The position numbers were made by a program, and so were the translations under genes. Source: Allopusillimonas soli (GTDB taxonomy: Bacteria; Pseudomonadota; Gammaproteobacteria; Burkholderiales; Burkholderiaceae_B). Taken from it: a DNA stretch of 64,000 nucleotides. Within the stretch, counting starts at the first letter, position 1, and the number at the start of each line of letters is the position of its first letter. Location: the NCBI RefSeq assembly GCF_004153445.1, contig NZ_SDQC01000004.1:248001-312000 (forward strand), in the 5' to 3' direction. This document shows, piece by piece, positions 7,269 to 18,073 of the stretch. The notes under the pieces were generated by a model. The model did no database searches and was not told where the DNA came from. It saw nothing but the letters and a program-made list of their open reading frames with translations.

Positions 7269-10200
7269 ATGTCACAGTCCGTCTCCTCCGCACCCGCGGC
7301 GCAGACCGGCGGCTTGTCCGCCGGGCATTCTGCGCCCGAAGCCGCTACCCGGCGTGTGCCCCGTGTGCGCCCGCGCCATGCCGCGCCCCGTGCGCAGGGC
7401 CTGTATAGGCCTGAAAATGAACACGACGCCTGTGGCGTGGGCTTCGTGGCCCACATAAAAGGCCGCAAGAGTCACGCCATCATCCAGCAAGGGCTGAAGA
7501 TCCTCGAAAACCTGGATCATCGTGGCGCCGTGGGGGCCGACGAGCTCATGGGCGATGGCGCGGGCATTCTTATCCAGATTCCCGATGCCCTATATCGCGC
7601 CGAGATGGCCGAGCAGGGTGTCTCGCTGCCGCCCCCCGATGAATATGGCGTGGCCATGGTATTCCTGCCCAAGGAAACCGCTTCCCGGCTGGCCTGTCAG
7701 CAAGAGCTCGAGCGAGCGGTGCGGGACGAAGGTCAGGTGGTGCTTGGCTGGCGCGACGTGCCGGTCGACCGCGACATGCCCATGTCGCCCACCGTTCAGG
7801 CCTGTGAGCCCGTCATTCGGCAGCTCTTTATCGGTCGCGGCCCCGATATCATGGTGCCCGATGCGCTGGAGCGCAAACTTTACGTCATCCGCAAGACGGC
7901 CAGCCACGCCATCCAGAAAATGGAACTGGCGCATGGCCAGGAGTATTTCGTGCCGTCGATTTCAGTGCGCACGGTGGTGTACAAGGGCCTGCTCCTGGCC
8001 AACCAAGTGGGCCGCTATTACCGCGATCTTGCCGACAGCCGCACCACGTCCGCCCTGGCACTGGTTCACCAGCGTTTTTCCACCAACACATTCCCCGCAT
8101 GGCCGCTGGCGCATCCTTATCGCATGATTGCGCACAATGGTGAAATCAATACGGTGCAGGGCAATTTCAATTGGCTGCGCGCCCGTGAGGGGGTCATGGA
8201 GTCGGCCGTCTTGGGCGAGGACCTGCCCAAGCTGTATCCGATTGTCTACGAGGGCCAATCAGATACCGCCACGTTCGACAACTGCCTGGAACTGCTGGTG
8301 ATGTCCGGCTATTCTCTGGCCCATGCGATGATGATGATGATTCCCGAGGCCTGGGAGCAGCACGCAGACATGGACGCGAACCGTCGCGCCTTCTACGAGT
8401 ATCACGCTGCGATGATGGAGCCGTGGGACGGGCCCGCTGCCGTGGCCTTCACCGACGGCCGCCAGATCGGCGCCACGCTCGATCGCAACGGCCTACGCCC
8501 GGCGCGCTATCTCGTTACCGATGACGACATGGTCATCATGGCGTCCGAGGCCGGTACCTTGCAGGTTCCCGAGCACCGCATCGTCAAGAAATGGCGCCTG
8601 CAGCCAGGCAAGATGTTCCTGATCGACCTGCAGCAGGGCCGCATCATCGACGATGTCGAGATCAAGTCTCAACTGGCCAACATGCATCCCTATCGCCAGT
8701 GGATCGAACGGCTGCGCCTGAAGCTCGAATCCTTGCCTGCGCAGACCCAAGACGACGCGTCGCCGGGCATTTCCCTGCTTCACCGTCAGCAGGCATTTGG
8801 CTGGACGCAGGAAGACTTCAAGTTCATTCTTGAGCCCATGGCCAGCGAAGGCCAGGAGGTCACCGGATCGATGGGCAACGACGCGCCCCTGGCGGTATTG
8901 TCCAGCCGGGCCAAGCCCTTCTACAACTATTTCCGCCAGAAGTTTGCGCAGGTGACCAATCCGCCCATCGATCCCATTCGCGAGCAACTGGTCATGTCGC
9001 TTGTGTCTTTCATCGGACCCAAGCCCAATCTGCTGGACATCAACAACGTCAATCCGCCGCTGCGTCTGGAGGTTGCGCAACCGGTGCTCGACGTGGCCGC
9101 CATGGCGCAGATCCGCAATATTGCGCAGATCACAGCCGACAAGTTCCGTAGTCTTGAGCTGGACATTACCTATCCCGTTGCATGGGGCCGCGAAGGAATA
9201 GAAGCCTGTCTCGCGGGCCTTTGCGCCAATGCCGCGGATGCTGTGCGCAGCGGCTATAACGTCCTGATCATCACCGATCGCAAGGTGGACAGCGAGCGCG
9301 TGGCCATCCCTGCGCTGCTTGCCACGTCGGCCATTCATCAGCACCTGATACGAAAGGGTCTGCGCACGCGCACAGGCCTTGTCGTGGAAACCGGGTCGGT
9401 TCGCGAAGTACACCATTTCGCCCTGCTGGGCGGCTATGGCGCGGAAGCCATTCATCCCTATCTTGCGCTGGAATCCCTGGCTGCGATGCCCAAGCCCGAG
9501 GATGCGGTACGGAATTACATAAAAGCCGTCGGCAAGGGGCTGAACAAGGTGATGTCCAAGATGGGGATATCCACCTACATGTCGTATACCGGCGCCCAGA
9601 TATTCGAGGCGGTTGGCCTGAGCGGCAGCCTGGTCGATAAGTATTTCTCGGGCACCCCAAGCCATATCGGCGGCCTTGGCATTTTCGAGGTGGCCGAGGA
9701 AGCCCTTCGCGTACACCGCGCCGCCTTCAGCGACGATCCTGTACTTGCGGACCAACTGGATGCGGGCGGCGACTACGCATGGCGCATACGCGGCGAAGAC
9801 CACATGTGGACACCCGACTCCATCGCCAAGCTGCAGCATTCGACGCGCGCCAACAGCTATGGCACGTACAAGGAATACGCCCAGCTCATCAACGACCAGT
9901 CACGTCGCCACATGACGCTGCGCGGCCTGTTCGAGTTCCGGCTCGATCCGGCAAAGGCGATACCGCTGAATGAAGTGGAGCCGGCCAAGGAAATCGTCAA
10001 GCGGTTTGCCACGGGCGCCATGTCGCTGGGCTCGATTTCCACCGAGGCGCACACAGTGCTGGCTGTGGCTATGAACCGCATCGGCGGCAAATCAAACACC
10101 GGCGAAGGCGGTGAAGACGAACTGCGATATCGCAGCGAGCTGCGCACCGGCAAGCCGCCCGTCAAAAAGGGTGACACGCTGGCCTCCGTCCTGGGTTCGG

Positions 10201-12044
10201 AGCGCATCGAAGCCGACGTTCCACTGGCAGCCGGCGACTCGCTGCGCTCGCGCATCAAGCAGGTGGCTTCGGGGCGCTTTGGCGTCTCGGCCGAATATCT
10301 GAGCAGCGCCGACCAGATCCAGATCAAGATGGCGCAGGGCGCCAAGCCAGGCGAAGGCGGACAGCTGCCCGGCCACAAGGTGTCCGAGTACATCGCCAAG
10401 CTGCGCTATTCGGTGCCAGGCGTGGGGCTTATTTCGCCACCGCCCCATCATGATATCTATTCCATCGAGGACCTTGCCCAGCTCATTCATGACCTGAAGA
10501 ACGTCAATCCGCGCGCATCCATATCCGTAAAGCTGGTGTCTGAAGTGGGCGTGGGTACGGTGGCCACGGGCGTTGCCAAGGCCAAGGCCGATCATGTCGT
10601 CATTGCTGGACATGATGGCGGCACAGGTGCTTCTCCCGTCTCCTCCATCAAACATGCCGGCACGCCGTGGGAGCTGGGGCTTGCCGAGACGCAGCAGACG
10701 CTGTTGCTGAACAACCTGCGCAGCCGCATCCGTGTGCAGGCCGACGGCCAGATGAAGACAGGCCGCGACGTGGTGATCGGCGCGCTGCTGGGCGCCGATG
10801 AGTTCGGGTTTGCCACCGCGCCGCTGGTGGTCGAAGGCTGCATCATGATGCGCAAATGCCATCTGAACACATGCCCGGTCGGCGTGGCCACGCAGGATCC
10901 CGTGCTGAGGAAGAAGTTTCAGGGCAAGCCCGAGCATGTCGTCAACTTCTTCTTCTTCGTGGCCGAGGAAATGCGGGAGATCATGGCGCAGTTGGGCATA
11001 CGCACAGTCGACGAGCTGATTGGCCGCGTCGACCTGCTGGACATGCGCAAGGGCATAGAGCACTGGAAGGCGCAGGGACTGGATTTCAGCCGCATCTTCC
11101 ATGCCGTTTCCACCGAGGGGACGCTGCACCAGACCGAGGAGCAGGATCATGCGCTCGACCATGCGCTCGATCTGCAATTGATCGAGCGCAGCAAGCCGGC
11201 GATAGAGCGCGGCGACAAAGTGTCCTTCATTACGCCGGTGCGCAATCGAAACCGCACCATAGGCGCCATGCTCTCGGGCGTGGTCGCCGCAGCACATGGG
11301 CACGAGGGGCTGCCCGACGACACCATTCATATCCAGTGCAACGGCACGGCGGGCCAGAGCTTCGGCGCCTTCCTGGCCCACGGCATTACGCTGGATCTCG
11401 TGGGCGAAGCCAACGATTATGTCGGCAAGGGCCTTTCGGGCGGCCGCATCATTGTGCGCTCGCCCAACGATTTCCGAGGGTTTGGCCCCGACCACATCAT
11501 TGCCGGCAATACTGTTCTGTATGGTGCGCTTTCAGGCGAGGCCTATTTCAATGGCGTGGCCGGCGAGCGGTTTGCGGTGCGCAATTCGGGCGCCGCCACC
11601 GTCGTTGAAGGCACCGGCGACCACGGATGCGAATACATGACGGGCGGTACGGTCGTTGTGCTGGGGCCGACGGGTCGCAACTTTGCCGCGGGCATGTCCG
11701 GCGGCGTGGCCTATGTATGGGATCCGCACGGCACATTCCGCCAGAATTGCAATCTGTCCATGGTGGAACTGGAGCACGTCGCGTCTCACGACGAGCAGTT
11801 GGAACTGGGCCGGCAGGAAACCTGGCACAGTGTTGCGCGCGGCTGCGAGCGCGAGACGGACGAAACCATACTGCGCAGGCTGATCGAAGATCACTACCGC
11901 TACACCGGCAGTTTCCGCGCCCGGGACGTCCTGGACGACTGGAGCCGCAACCGCCTTACCTTCGTCAAGGTCATGCCCGTCGAGTACCGGCGCGCGCTTG
12001 GAGATCTGTGGCGAGAGGCCAACCCCCAACAAATTGCCGCCTGA
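7269..12044 (+). CDS. gltB: Glutamate synthase (NADPH) large subunit
   Basis: GltB hydrolyses glutamine and channels ammonia to 2-oxoglutarate, making glutamate with GltD. The 1591-residue protein has its class II amidotransferase nucleophile at Cys55 (HDACGVGF), so a 54-residue propeptide would be removed. The central and FMN-binding domains follow. The 3Fe-4S cysteines are in [15 protein letters not shown], and the C-terminal GXGXG-type beta-helix domain contains repeated Gly-rich turns ([20 protein letters not shown]-like motifs). I chose the ATG at 7269 because CGGAG precedes it by 8 bp; a frame-open start at 7230 lacks this. gltD follows after 10 bp. Confidence 0.97.
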   Translation: MSQSVSSAPAAQTGGLSAGHSAPEAATRRVPRVRPRHAAPRAQGLYRPENEHDACGVGFVAHIKGRKSHAIIQQGLKILENLDHRGAVGADELMGDGAGILIQIPDALYRAEMAEQGVSLPPPDEYGVAMVFLPKETASRLACQQELERAVRDEGQVVLGWRDVPVDRDMPMSPTVQACEPVIRQLFIGRGPDIMVPDALERKLYVIRKTASHAIQKMELAHGQEYFVPSISVRTVVYKGLLLANQVGRYYRDLADSRTTSALALVHQRFSTNTFPAWPLAHPYRMIAHNGEINTVQGNFNWLRAREGVMESAVLGEDLPKLYPIVYEGQSDTATFDNCLELLVMSGYSLAHAMMMMIPEAWEQHADMDANRRAFYEYHAAMMEPWDGPAAVAFTDGRQIGATLDRNGLRPARYLVTDDDMVIMASEAGTLQVPEHRIVKKWRLQPGKMFLIDLQQGRIIDDVEIKSQLANMHPYRQWIERLRLKLESLPAQTQDDASPGISLLHRQQAFGWTQEDFKFILEPMASEGQEVTGSMGNDAPLAVLSSRAKPFYNYFRQKFAQVTNPPIDPIREQLVMSLVSFIGPKPNLLDINNVNPPLRLEVAQPVLDVAAMAQIRNIAQITADKFRSLELDITYPVAWGREGIEACLAGLCANAADAVRSGYNVLIITDRKVDSERVAIPALLATSAIHQHLIRKGLRTRTGLVVETGSVREVHHFALLGGYGAEAIHPYLALESLAAMPKPEDAVRNYIKAVGKGLNKVMSKMGISTYMSYTGAQIFEAVGLSGSLVDKYFSGTPSHIGGLGIFEVAEEALRVHRAAFSDDPVLADQLDAGGDYAWRIRGEDHMWTPDSIAKLQHSTRANSYGTYKEYAQLINDQSRRHMTLRGLFEFRLDPAKAIPLNEVEPAKEIVKRFATGAMSLGSISTEAHTVLAVAMNRIGGKSNTGEGGEDELRYRSELRTGKPPVKKGDTLASVLGSERIEADVPLAAGDSLRSRIKQVASGRFGVSAEYLSSADQIQIKMAQGAKPGEGGQLPGHKVSEYIAKLRYSVPGVGLISPPPHHDIYSIEDLAQLIHDLKNVNPRASISVKLVSEVGVGTVATGVAKAKADHVVIAGHDGGTGASPVSSIKHAGTPWELGLAETQQTLLLNNLRSRIRVQADGQMKTGRDVVIGALLGADEFGFATAPLVVEGCIMMRKCHLNTCPVGVATQDPVLRKKFQGKPEHVVNFFFFVAEEMREIMAQLGIRTVDELIGRVDLLDMRKGIEHWKAQGLDFSRIFHAVSTEGTLHQTEEQDHALDHALDLQLIERSKPAIERGDKVSFITPVRNRNRTIGAMLSGVVAAAHGHEGLPDDTIHIQCNGTAGQSFGAFLAHGITLDLVGEANDYVGKGLSGGRIIVRSPNDFRGFGPDHIIAGNTVLYGALSGEAYFNGVAGERFAVRNSGAATVVEGTGDHGCEYMTGGTVVVLGPTGRNFAAGMSGGVAYVWDPHGTFRQNCNLSMVELEHVASHDEQLELGRQETWHSVARGCERETDETILRRLIEDHYRYTGSFRARDVLDDWSRNRLTFVKVMPVEYRRALGDLWREANPQQIAA

Positions 12045-12054
12045 GGACTAGAAC

Positions 12055-13518
12055 ATGGGCAAGATTACCGGTTTCCTGGAATACGAACGGGTCAAAGAGG
12101 CCTATGAGGCGCCCCAGGCCCGCTTGGGCCATTGGCGCGAATTCGTCGCCACGCTGACCGATGCCGAAGCAAAAAAACAGGGGGCGCGCTGCATGGATTG
12201 CGGCATTCCGTTCTGCAGCAACGGATGCCCGGTCAACAATGTCATTCCCGACTTCAATGACCTGGTCTATAAGCAGGACTGGCGGCGTGCGCTCGACGTC
12301 CTGCAGTCGACCAACAACTTTCCCGAGTTCACCGGCCGGGTGTGCCCGGCGCCATGTGAGGCCGCCTGTACACTGAATATCAACGATGATGCGGTCGGCA
12401 TCAAGTCCATTGAGCATGCCATCATCGACAAGGGCTGGTCCGAGGGTTGGGTGACGCCCCAGCCGCCGCAGCGCAAGACGGGCAAACGCGTGGCCGTCGT
12501 GGGCTCCGGCCCCGCTGGCCTGGCCTGCGCCCAGCAGCTTGCGCGCGCCGGACATTTCGTATCCGTATTCGAGAAGAGCAATCGAATCGGCGGCCTGCTT
12601 CGCTACGGCATTCCCGATTTCAAGCTGGAGAAGTCGCATATAGATCGCCGCCTGGCGCAGATGGAAGCCGAAGGCGTGGAGTTCTATCCTTCCACTTATG
12701 TGGGCAATCCGGAAGACGCCCAGGAGGGCTTGACCGTGCGTACGCCGGAATCGCTGCGCGCGGAGTTCGACGCGGTCGTGCTTAGCGGTGGCGCCGAGAC
12801 GCCGCGCGATCTGCCGGTGGCGGGGCGCGAACTGCAGGGCATACACTTTGCCATGGACTTCCTGCGTCAGCAGAACAAGCTCAACAATGGCGATCGGCTG
12901 CGCGGCCAGATCAGTGCCAAGGGCAAGCATGTCATCGTCATTGGCGGCGGGGATACGGGATCGGACTGTGTGGGAACCAGCAATCGTCAAGGTGCGGTGT
13001 CCGTCACGCAATTCGAGCTGATGTCTCGCCTCCCGGAAGTGGAAAACAAACCGCTGACCTGGCCGTATTGGCCGGCCAAGCTGCGCTCCTCGTCTTCCCA
13101 TGAGGAAGGCTGCGAGCGCGACTGGGCGGTGTCCACCAAGTGCTTTGAAGGCAAGGACGGCAAGGTCCAGAAGCTGGTTGCGGTGCGTGTTGAGTGGGTC
13201 AAGGACAAGGCCACCGGGCAGCTCAAGATGCGTGAGGTCGAAGGATCGCAGTTTGATCTGCCGGCGGATCTCGTCCTCCTGGCCATGGGTTTCGTGCATC
13301 CGGTGCGCAAGGTGCTGGATGCGTTTGGCGTGGATGTCGATGGACGCGGCAACGCCGCAGCCGACACCGACAGCTACAGAACCAGCGTTGACAATGTGTT
13401 TGCCGCAGGCGACATGCGGCGCGGCCAGTCGCTGGTGGTGTGGGCAATACGCGAGGGCCGCCAGTGCGCGCGCTCGGTGGACGAATACCTCATGGGTACG
13501 ACGACGCTGCCGCGCTGA
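12055..13518 (+). CDS. gltD: Glutamate synthase (NADPH) small subunit
   Basis: GltD oxidises NADPH through FAD and feeds electrons to GltB. The 487-residue protein begins with a cysteine-rich iron-sulfur region ([17 protein letters not shown] and [13 protein letters not shown], residues about 45-110). The FAD-binding [20 protein letters not shown] follows, then the NADP-binding [15 protein letters not shown], and a C-terminal FAD contact ([23 protein letters not shown]). It lies 10 bp after gltB in the usual gltBD operon. Its stop is 14 bp from the convergent transposase-like gene, with an inverted repeat spanning the junction. Confidence 0.97.
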   Translation: MGKITGFLEYERVKEAYEAPQARLGHWREFVATLTDAEAKKQGARCMDCGIPFCSNGCPVNNVIPDFNDLVYKQDWRRALDVLQSTNNFPEFTGRVCPAPCEAACTLNINDDAVGIKSIEHAIIDKGWSEGWVTPQPPQRKTGKRVAVVGSGPAGLACAQQLARAGHFVSVFEKSNRIGGLLRYGIPDFKLEKSHIDRRLAQMEAEGVEFYPSTYVGNPEDAQEGLTVRTPESLRAEFDAVVLSGGAETPRDLPVAGRELQGIHFAMDFLRQQNKLNNGDRLRGQISAKGKHVIVIGGGDTGSDCVGTSNRQGAVSVTQFELMSRLPEVENKPLTWPYWPAKLRSSSSHEEGCERDWAVSTKCFEGKDGKVQKLVAVRVEWVKDKATGQLKMREVEGSQFDLPADLVLLAMGFVHPVRKVLDAFGVDVDGRGNAAADTDSYRTSVDNVFAAGDMRRGQSLVVWAIREGRQCARSVDEYLMGTTTLPR

Positions 13519-13549
13519 CACGCACCGCCGGCCTACGCCAGTGTGCGTG
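13519..13549. terminator. Inverted repeat at gltD/transposase-relative convergence
   Basis: CACGCAC (13519-13525) pairs with GTGCGTG (13543-13549) across a 17-base loop that itself contains GCCGGC. It begins at the last base of the gltD stop codon and overlaps the 3' end of the opposing gene. No T-run follows, so a terminator role is tentative. Confidence 0.35.
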
Positions 13550-14255
13550 CAGGCGTGTCGGGCTCGGCAGCCGCTTTGCGCGGCCGGCCGCGTGGTGCGG
13601 GCGCCACACGCCGGCTGGCCCGAGTCTTGATCCATTCCAGGAAGTCGGCATCGCCCAGAACCCACTGCCCGAAAAGGGCATCCTGAATGCGGCGGCCTTG
13701 CGGCTGGGTCAGCCCGCGCCCGATGAGCGCTTGATAGCTTGCCTGCCTTGCGAAGGGCGTATTGCCGATGTGCCAGTAATCGGCATGATCGGTGGCGAGG
13801 TCTGCATGGCTGGATGCAATGCCTGCGTGCCCGGCGGCGGACGACCACGGCCAGTGCGCCGGCTCGTCCACGTATCTGCCCTGCACGGGTAGCGATTCCA
13901 GCCATATCTGCGCCGGCAGCACCCACATACCGGGTTGGACCAGCGCACCCCGGTAGCGTCCTTTGTAGACACGTCCATGTCGCATACCGGCCGCCATGCG
14001 CCGTCCCAGGGCCTGCATGAGACGCGATATGCCGCGCTCGTCAGGTGGCGTGGCCAGCAGGGTAATTCTGTCGTTCAATATGAGCCATGCATGCAGTGCG
14101 ACACGATACTCGCGTGCGTCCGTACGCAGCCATGCCATCAGTTGATCGAGCTGCTGCACAGGTGTGGGGTCGGATGCGGCGGCCAGAGGCTGTGCGAACT
14201 CCGCCTGCACCAGCTGCGGGATATCGGGAGCATAAAGGCGGGGAAGGCGGGCCAT
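13533..14255 (-). CDS. REP-associated tyrosine transposase relative, catalytic residues apparently lost
   Basis: The 240-residue product follows the layout of the RAYT/IS200-like Y1 transposase family. It has an HAW-rich strand, a GRYRGALVQ segment, a PxxWPWSS motif and a basic C-terminal RGRPRK tail. Against the family pattern as I know it, the metal-binding His-x-His (as in NHVHLL) reads D-R-I-T-L-L, putting Arg63 and Thr65 at the histidine positions. The catalytic tyrosine of YIELNP is replaced by Trp118 (IWLESLP). The frame is intact, which suggests a retained DNA-binding protein rather than an active transposase. It is convergent with gltD; no flanking REP repeats were recognised. Confidence 0.75.
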   Translation of the reverse strand: MARLPRLYAPDIPQLVQAEFAQPLAAASDPTPVQQLDQLMAWLRTDAREYRVALHAWLILNDRITLLATPPDERGISRLMQALGRRMAAGMRHGRVYKGRYRGALVQPGMWVLPAQIWLESLPVQGRYVDEPAHWPWSSAAGHAGIASSHADLATDHADYWHIGNTPFARQASYQALIGRGLTQPQGRRIQDALFGQWVLGDADFLEWIKTRASRRVAPAPRGRPRKAAAEPDTPARTLA

Positions 14256-14351
14256 GGCGGCAGCATGAAAACAGGGACGGAATGGTTCATTCTAACTCGC
14301 CCCGACTAAGCTAAGATGTATGCATAGAACAATTTCAGTGGAGATTCGTCT

Positions 14352-16793
14352 ATGCAGTCCAGCAACTCCCAGGCAGCGGCACCCGATTCCTTCCGCGTAC
14401 GCAAGGTGGCCGTCTGCGGTGCCGGCGTCATGGGCGCGCAGATCGCCGCGCATTGCATCAATGCAGGCGTGCCCGTCATACTGTTCGATCTGCCCGACAC
14501 AAAAGAAGGACAGACAGACAAGAACGCCATCGTCAATCGCGCTATTGTCCAGCTCAGGAAACTGAACCCTGCGCCGCTGGGTGTGCCAGAATTGGCTTCC
14601 CTGATCACGCCAGCAAATTACGACGACGACCTCGGATTGCTGGCCGACTGCGATCTAGTCATTGAGGCCATTGCCGAACGCCTGGACTGGAAGCGTGATC
14701 TCTACCACAAGCTGGCCCCAGCGCTGCCCGCGCATGCCGCCATTGCCAGCAACACGTCCGGCCTGTCCATCACCAGCCTGGCGGAGGCGTTGCCGGAAAC
14801 GCTGCGAGCGCGGTTTTGCGGTGTTCATTTCTTCAATCCGCCGCGCTATATGCATCTGGTCGAGCTCATCCCTACGGCGCAAACCGGGCCCGAATTGCTG
14901 GACGCACTGGAAACCTTCCTGGTCACGGGGCTGGGCAAGGGCGTGGTGCGCGCCAAGGATACGCCCAACTTCATTGGCAACCGCATCGGGGTGTTCGGCA
15001 TACTGTCCGTGTTTGTCCAGGCGGCCGCGCAAGGACTCACCTACGAACTGGTTGATGAGCTCACCGGCACGCGCCTGGGCCGTGCCAAGTCGGGCACATT
15101 CCGCACGGCGGACGTGGTCGGCCTGGATACGTTGGCCCATGTCATAGATACCATGCGCGACCAGTTGCCCGACGATCCCTTTCACACCCATTTCGTCAAG
15201 CCCGCCGCACTCGCCAGCCTGGTTGAGCAAGGCGCGCTGGGTCAAAAGAGCGGTGCGGGTTTTTACCGCAAGGAAGGCAAGCAGATACTGCGGCTGGATC
15301 CGGATACAGGCAAGTATGTACCCGCCGATGCGCATATCGATGATGCCGTTGCCGCCATGCTGGCCGAGCGCGATCCGGTCACGCGACTTCAGGCGCTGCA
15401 CGATTCCGATCACCCACAGGCACGCTTTCTCTGGGCTATCTTGCGGGACAGCTTCCATTACAGCGCCGTGCATCTCGCCGACATTGCCGACACCGCGGCG
15501 CAGGTAGACCTGGCTATGAAGTGGGGCTTCGGCCACGCCCAGGGGCCTTTTGAAATCTGGCAGGCCGCGGGTTGGCGCCGCGTTGCCGGATGGATACAGG
15601 AGGACATCAAGGCCGGCCTGGCCTTGTCCGGTGCGCCGTTACCGGACTGGGTCACGCAGGGGCCGGTGTGGGACAACGAAGGTGTTCACACGCCGCAGGG
15701 GTCGTGGAATGCGCGCGCGCAACGCTACGAGGGACGCAATACCTTGGCGGGCTATCGACGCCAGATCGGTGCGCCGCGCCTTGTGGGCGAAGCCGATACG
15801 CTGGTCAGGAACATCGTGTTCGAGAACGACGACGCATGCTGCTGGACGCTGCCCGCGCCTCATCCGCAGGACGTGCTGCTGCTGTCCTTCAAGACCAAAA
15901 TGCACACGCTCAGCCCCGGCGTCGTGGCCAGCATCGTCCAAGCCGTTGATATGGCGGAGGCCGATTACCGGGCTCTGGTCATAGGACACCCGGACGATCC
16001 CTTCTCGGCGGGCGCGGACCTGAAGTCGCTGCTGCCCATTTTCGAGCAGGGCGGTGCTGCTGCCATAGAGCCCGTGGAAAAGGCCATGCAGGACATGGTC
16101 ATGCGCCTGCGTTATGCGCAAGTTCCTGTCGTGGCGGCACTGGCCGGCATGGCACTGGGCGGCGGCTGCGAGCTTTCGGTGCATTGCGCTGCTCGCGTAG
16201 CCCATTTTGAAACCTACATTGGTCTTGTTGAGGCCGGCATAGGCCTGGTGCCAGGCGCGGGCGGTCTCACCTACGCAGCGCGGCATGCCGCCGCGCTGCA
16301 GGCGCAGGGCGCCCCCGATGCGCCGCTGCTGGCCTACCTGAAGCGCTTCGCGTTCAACATTGCCACCGCCAAGGTGTCCCGTTCCGCGCTTGATGCGCGT
16401 GATCTGGGCTATCTGCTGCCCTCCGATCCCATCGTTATGAACCGCTACGAGGTGCTCTATGTTGCCACCCGCTTGGCGCACGCCATGGCTGAAAGCGGAT
16501 GGCGGCCACCGTTGCCGCGACAGTTTCCTGTCGCTGGTCGCGACGGCACTGCTACGCTCAAGGTGCAATTGGTCAACATGCTGGTGGGCGGGTATATCTC
16601 CGACCATGATTTCCAAGTTGCAAGCCATGTGGCACAGGTATTGTGCGGCGGCGACGTCGATCCTGGTTCCATGGTGGACGAAACCTGGATGCTCAAGTTG
16701 GAGCGTGAGGCATTCCTGACGTTGTTGGCGCATCCCAAGACGCTGGAGCGTGTCACTTCGCTGCTGAAAACCGGCAAACCCGTACGCAACTGA
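14352..16793 (+). CDS. 3-hydroxyacyl-CoA dehydrogenase / enoyl-CoA hydratase (FadB/FadN-like)
   Basis: This 813-residue bifunctional enzyme catalyses the hydration and NAD-dependent oxidation steps of fatty-acid beta-oxidation. The dehydrogenase comes first: Rossmann motif VAVCGAGVMGAQIA near residue 18, then the HFFNPPRYMHLVELIPT and TPNFIGNRIGVF motifs. The hydratase part is C-terminal, with SAGADLKSL, a glutamate in ALGGGCELS and a second in VEAGIGLVPGAGG. This order is opposite to classical FadB and resembles FadN-type proteins. GGAG lies 8 bp before the ATG at 14352. A thiolase gene follows after 26 bp, forming a two-gene beta-oxidation operon. Confidence 0.93.
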   Translation: MQSSNSQAAAPDSFRVRKVAVCGAGVMGAQIAAHCINAGVPVILFDLPDTKEGQTDKNAIVNRAIVQLRKLNPAPLGVPELASLITPANYDDDLGLLADCDLVIEAIAERLDWKRDLYHKLAPALPAHAAIASNTSGLSITSLAEALPETLRARFCGVHFFNPPRYMHLVELIPTAQTGPELLDALETFLVTGLGKGVVRAKDTPNFIGNRIGVFGILSVFVQAAAQGLTYELVDELTGTRLGRAKSGTFRTADVVGLDTLAHVIDTMRDQLPDDPFHTHFVKPAALASLVEQGALGQKSGAGFYRKEGKQILRLDPDTGKYVPADAHIDDAVAAMLAERDPVTRLQALHDSDHPQARFLWAILRDSFHYSAVHLADIADTAAQVDLAMKWGFGHAQGPFEIWQAAGWRRVAGWIQEDIKAGLALSGAPLPDWVTQGPVWDNEGVHTPQGSWNARAQRYEGRNTLAGYRRQIGAPRLVGEADTLVRNIVFENDDACCWTLPAPHPQDVLLLSFKTKMHTLSPGVVASIVQAVDMAEADYRALVIGHPDDPFSAGADLKSLLPIFEQGGAAAIEPVEKAMQDMVMRLRYAQVPVVAALAGMALGGGCELSVHCAARVAHFETYIGLVEAGIGLVPGAGGLTYAARHAAALQAQGAPDAPLLAYLKRFAFNIATAKVSRSALDARDLGYLLPSDPIVMNRYEVLYVATRLAHAMAESGWRPPLPRQFPVAGRDGTATLKVQLVNMLVGGYISDHDFQVASHVAQVLCGGDVDPGSMVDETWMLKLEREAFLTLLAHPKTLERVTSLLKTGKPVRN

Positions 16794-16819
16794 CGCACGC
16801 ATCAAGAAAGGAAAGCCAC

Positions 16820-18034
16820 ATGACTACACTGCAGCAAGCATATATCGTCGCCGCCAAGCGCAGCCCCATCGGCAAGGCGCCGCGCGGCATGCTGTCGCAT
16901 ACGCGTCCCGACGACCTGCTGGCGACGGTCATACGCGGCGCGCTGGCCCAGACGCCCACGCTGGATCCCGCCGCGATCGAGGATGCCATCGTGGGGTGCG
17001 CCATTCCCGAAGGGCCGCAGGGCCTGAATGTGGCGCGAAAAGGCGTATTGCTGGCCGGCCTGCCCGACTCCGTGGCGGGCGTTACCGTGAATCGCTTTTG
17101 CGCCTCCAGTCTCACCACCATCGCCATGGCTGCGGACCGCATCCGCGTCGGCGAGGCCGATGTGCTCTTGGCAGCGGGCACCGAATCCATGAGTCTCGTT
17201 CCCACCATGGGGGTGAGCACCAGTTTCAGCCCAGCGATATTCGATGGCGACGAAAATCTGGGCATCGCCTACGGCATGGGCCTGACGGCCGAACAAGTGG
17301 CGACCCGCTGGAAAGTTTCGCGCGAAGACCAAGACGCCTTTGCCCTGCGTTCCCACCAGCGCGCTGTTGCTGCGCAAGATGCCGGCGAGTTCTCCGACGA
17401 GATACTGCCTGTGGAAGTCACGCGCCGTTTGCCCGACCTAGCCGCCGCTGCCCAGAGCGGGGCCGCCGACGTTCTTGTAGCGCAGCGCCGTTTCACGCTG
17501 GATGAGGGGCCGCGACGCGATACCAATGCCGAGGCGCTCGCAAAGCTGAAGCCTGTGTTTGCGATGCGCGGTAGCGTTACGGCGGGAAACAGTTCTCAAA
17601 CCTCGGATGGCGCCGGCGCCTTGCTGGTTGTGTCGGAAAGAGCGCTCAAGACGCACAACCTGACGCCATTGGCTCGCTTTGTGTCGTTTGCGGTCAAGGG
17701 CGTGCCGCCTGAAATCATGGGCATAGGCCCCAAGGAAGCCATTCCCCATGCGCTCAAGTTGGCCGGCCTGACGCTCGACCAGATGGGGTGGATCGAACTG
17801 AATGAAGCCTTTGCCGCGCAGTCGCTGGCTGTCATTCGCGAGCTGGGATTGAACGAGGATATTGTCAACCCCTTGGGAGGTGCCATTGCGCTGGGCCATC
17901 CGCTGGGAGCCACAGGCGCCATTCGCGCAGCCACGGTGATTCATGGCATCCGGCGCCGCAATCTGCAGTACGGCATGCTTACCATGTGTGTAGGGACGGG
18001 CATGGGCGCCGCCGGTATTTTCGAGCGCATGTAG
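16820..18034 (+). CDS. Acetyl-CoA acyltransferase (thiolase, FadA-like)
   Basis: The 404-residue thiolase cleaves 3-ketoacyl-CoA in the last step of beta-oxidation. The acyl-accepting cysteine sits in NRFCASSLTTIAMAA near residue 94. The other active-site blocks are present: GHPLGATGA with its His, and CVGTGMGAAGIFE with the second Cys near the C-terminus. AAGGAAAG upstream serves as the ribosome-binding site for the ATG at 16820. Its position directly after the FadB/FadN-like gene points to a shared role; substrate chain length cannot be read from sequence. Confidence 0.94.
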   Translation: MTTLQQAYIVAAKRSPIGKAPRGMLSHTRPDDLLATVIRGALAQTPTLDPAAIEDAIVGCAIPEGPQGLNVARKGVLLAGLPDSVAGVTVNRFCASSLTTIAMAADRIRVGEADVLLAAGTESMSLVPTMGVSTSFSPAIFDGDENLGIAYGMGLTAEQVATRWKVSREDQDAFALRSHQRAVAAQDAGEFSDEILPVEVTRRLPDLAAAAQSGAADVLVAQRRFTLDEGPRRDTNAEALAKLKPVFAMRGSVTAGNSSQTSDGAGALLVVSERALKTHNLTPLARFVSFAVKGVPPEIMGIGPKEAIPHALKLAGLTLDQMGWIELNEAFAAQSLAVIRELGLNEDIVNPLGGAIALGHPLGATGAIRAATVIHGIRRRNLQYGMLTMCVGTGMGAAGIFERM

Positions 18035-18046
18035 CGCGCCGAGGAT

Positions 18047-18070
18047 GGAGCCGGCGCGTTCGCCGGCTCC
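18047..18070. terminator. Strong hairpin between convergent thiolase and dehydrogenase genes
   Basis: GGAGCCGGC and GCCGGCTCC form a perfect 9-bp stem around GCGTTC. The hairpin sits 12 bp after the thiolase stop and 3 bp from the opposing stop at 18074. It probably ends transcription from both sides, although no clear T-run follows on either strand. Confidence 0.6.
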
Positions 18071-18073
18071 GAA

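Noticed and set aside
8493-9839. Long minus-strand open frame (448 codons) opposite gltB
   Set aside because: It lies fully antisense to the certain gltB coding sequence, and its translation has no recognisable motifs. GC-rich third positions in gltB produce such frames.
11971-13926. Minus-strand open frame of 651 codons opposite gltB, gltD and the transposase-like gene
   Set aside because: It crosses well-supported genes on the other strand and a gene in another minus-strand frame. It shows no motif and is another GC-bias shadow.
15639-16805. Minus-strand open frame opposite the FadB/FadN-like gene
   Set aside because: It is antisense to the hydratase domain with clear catalytic motifs; its translation is unrelated to known proteins.
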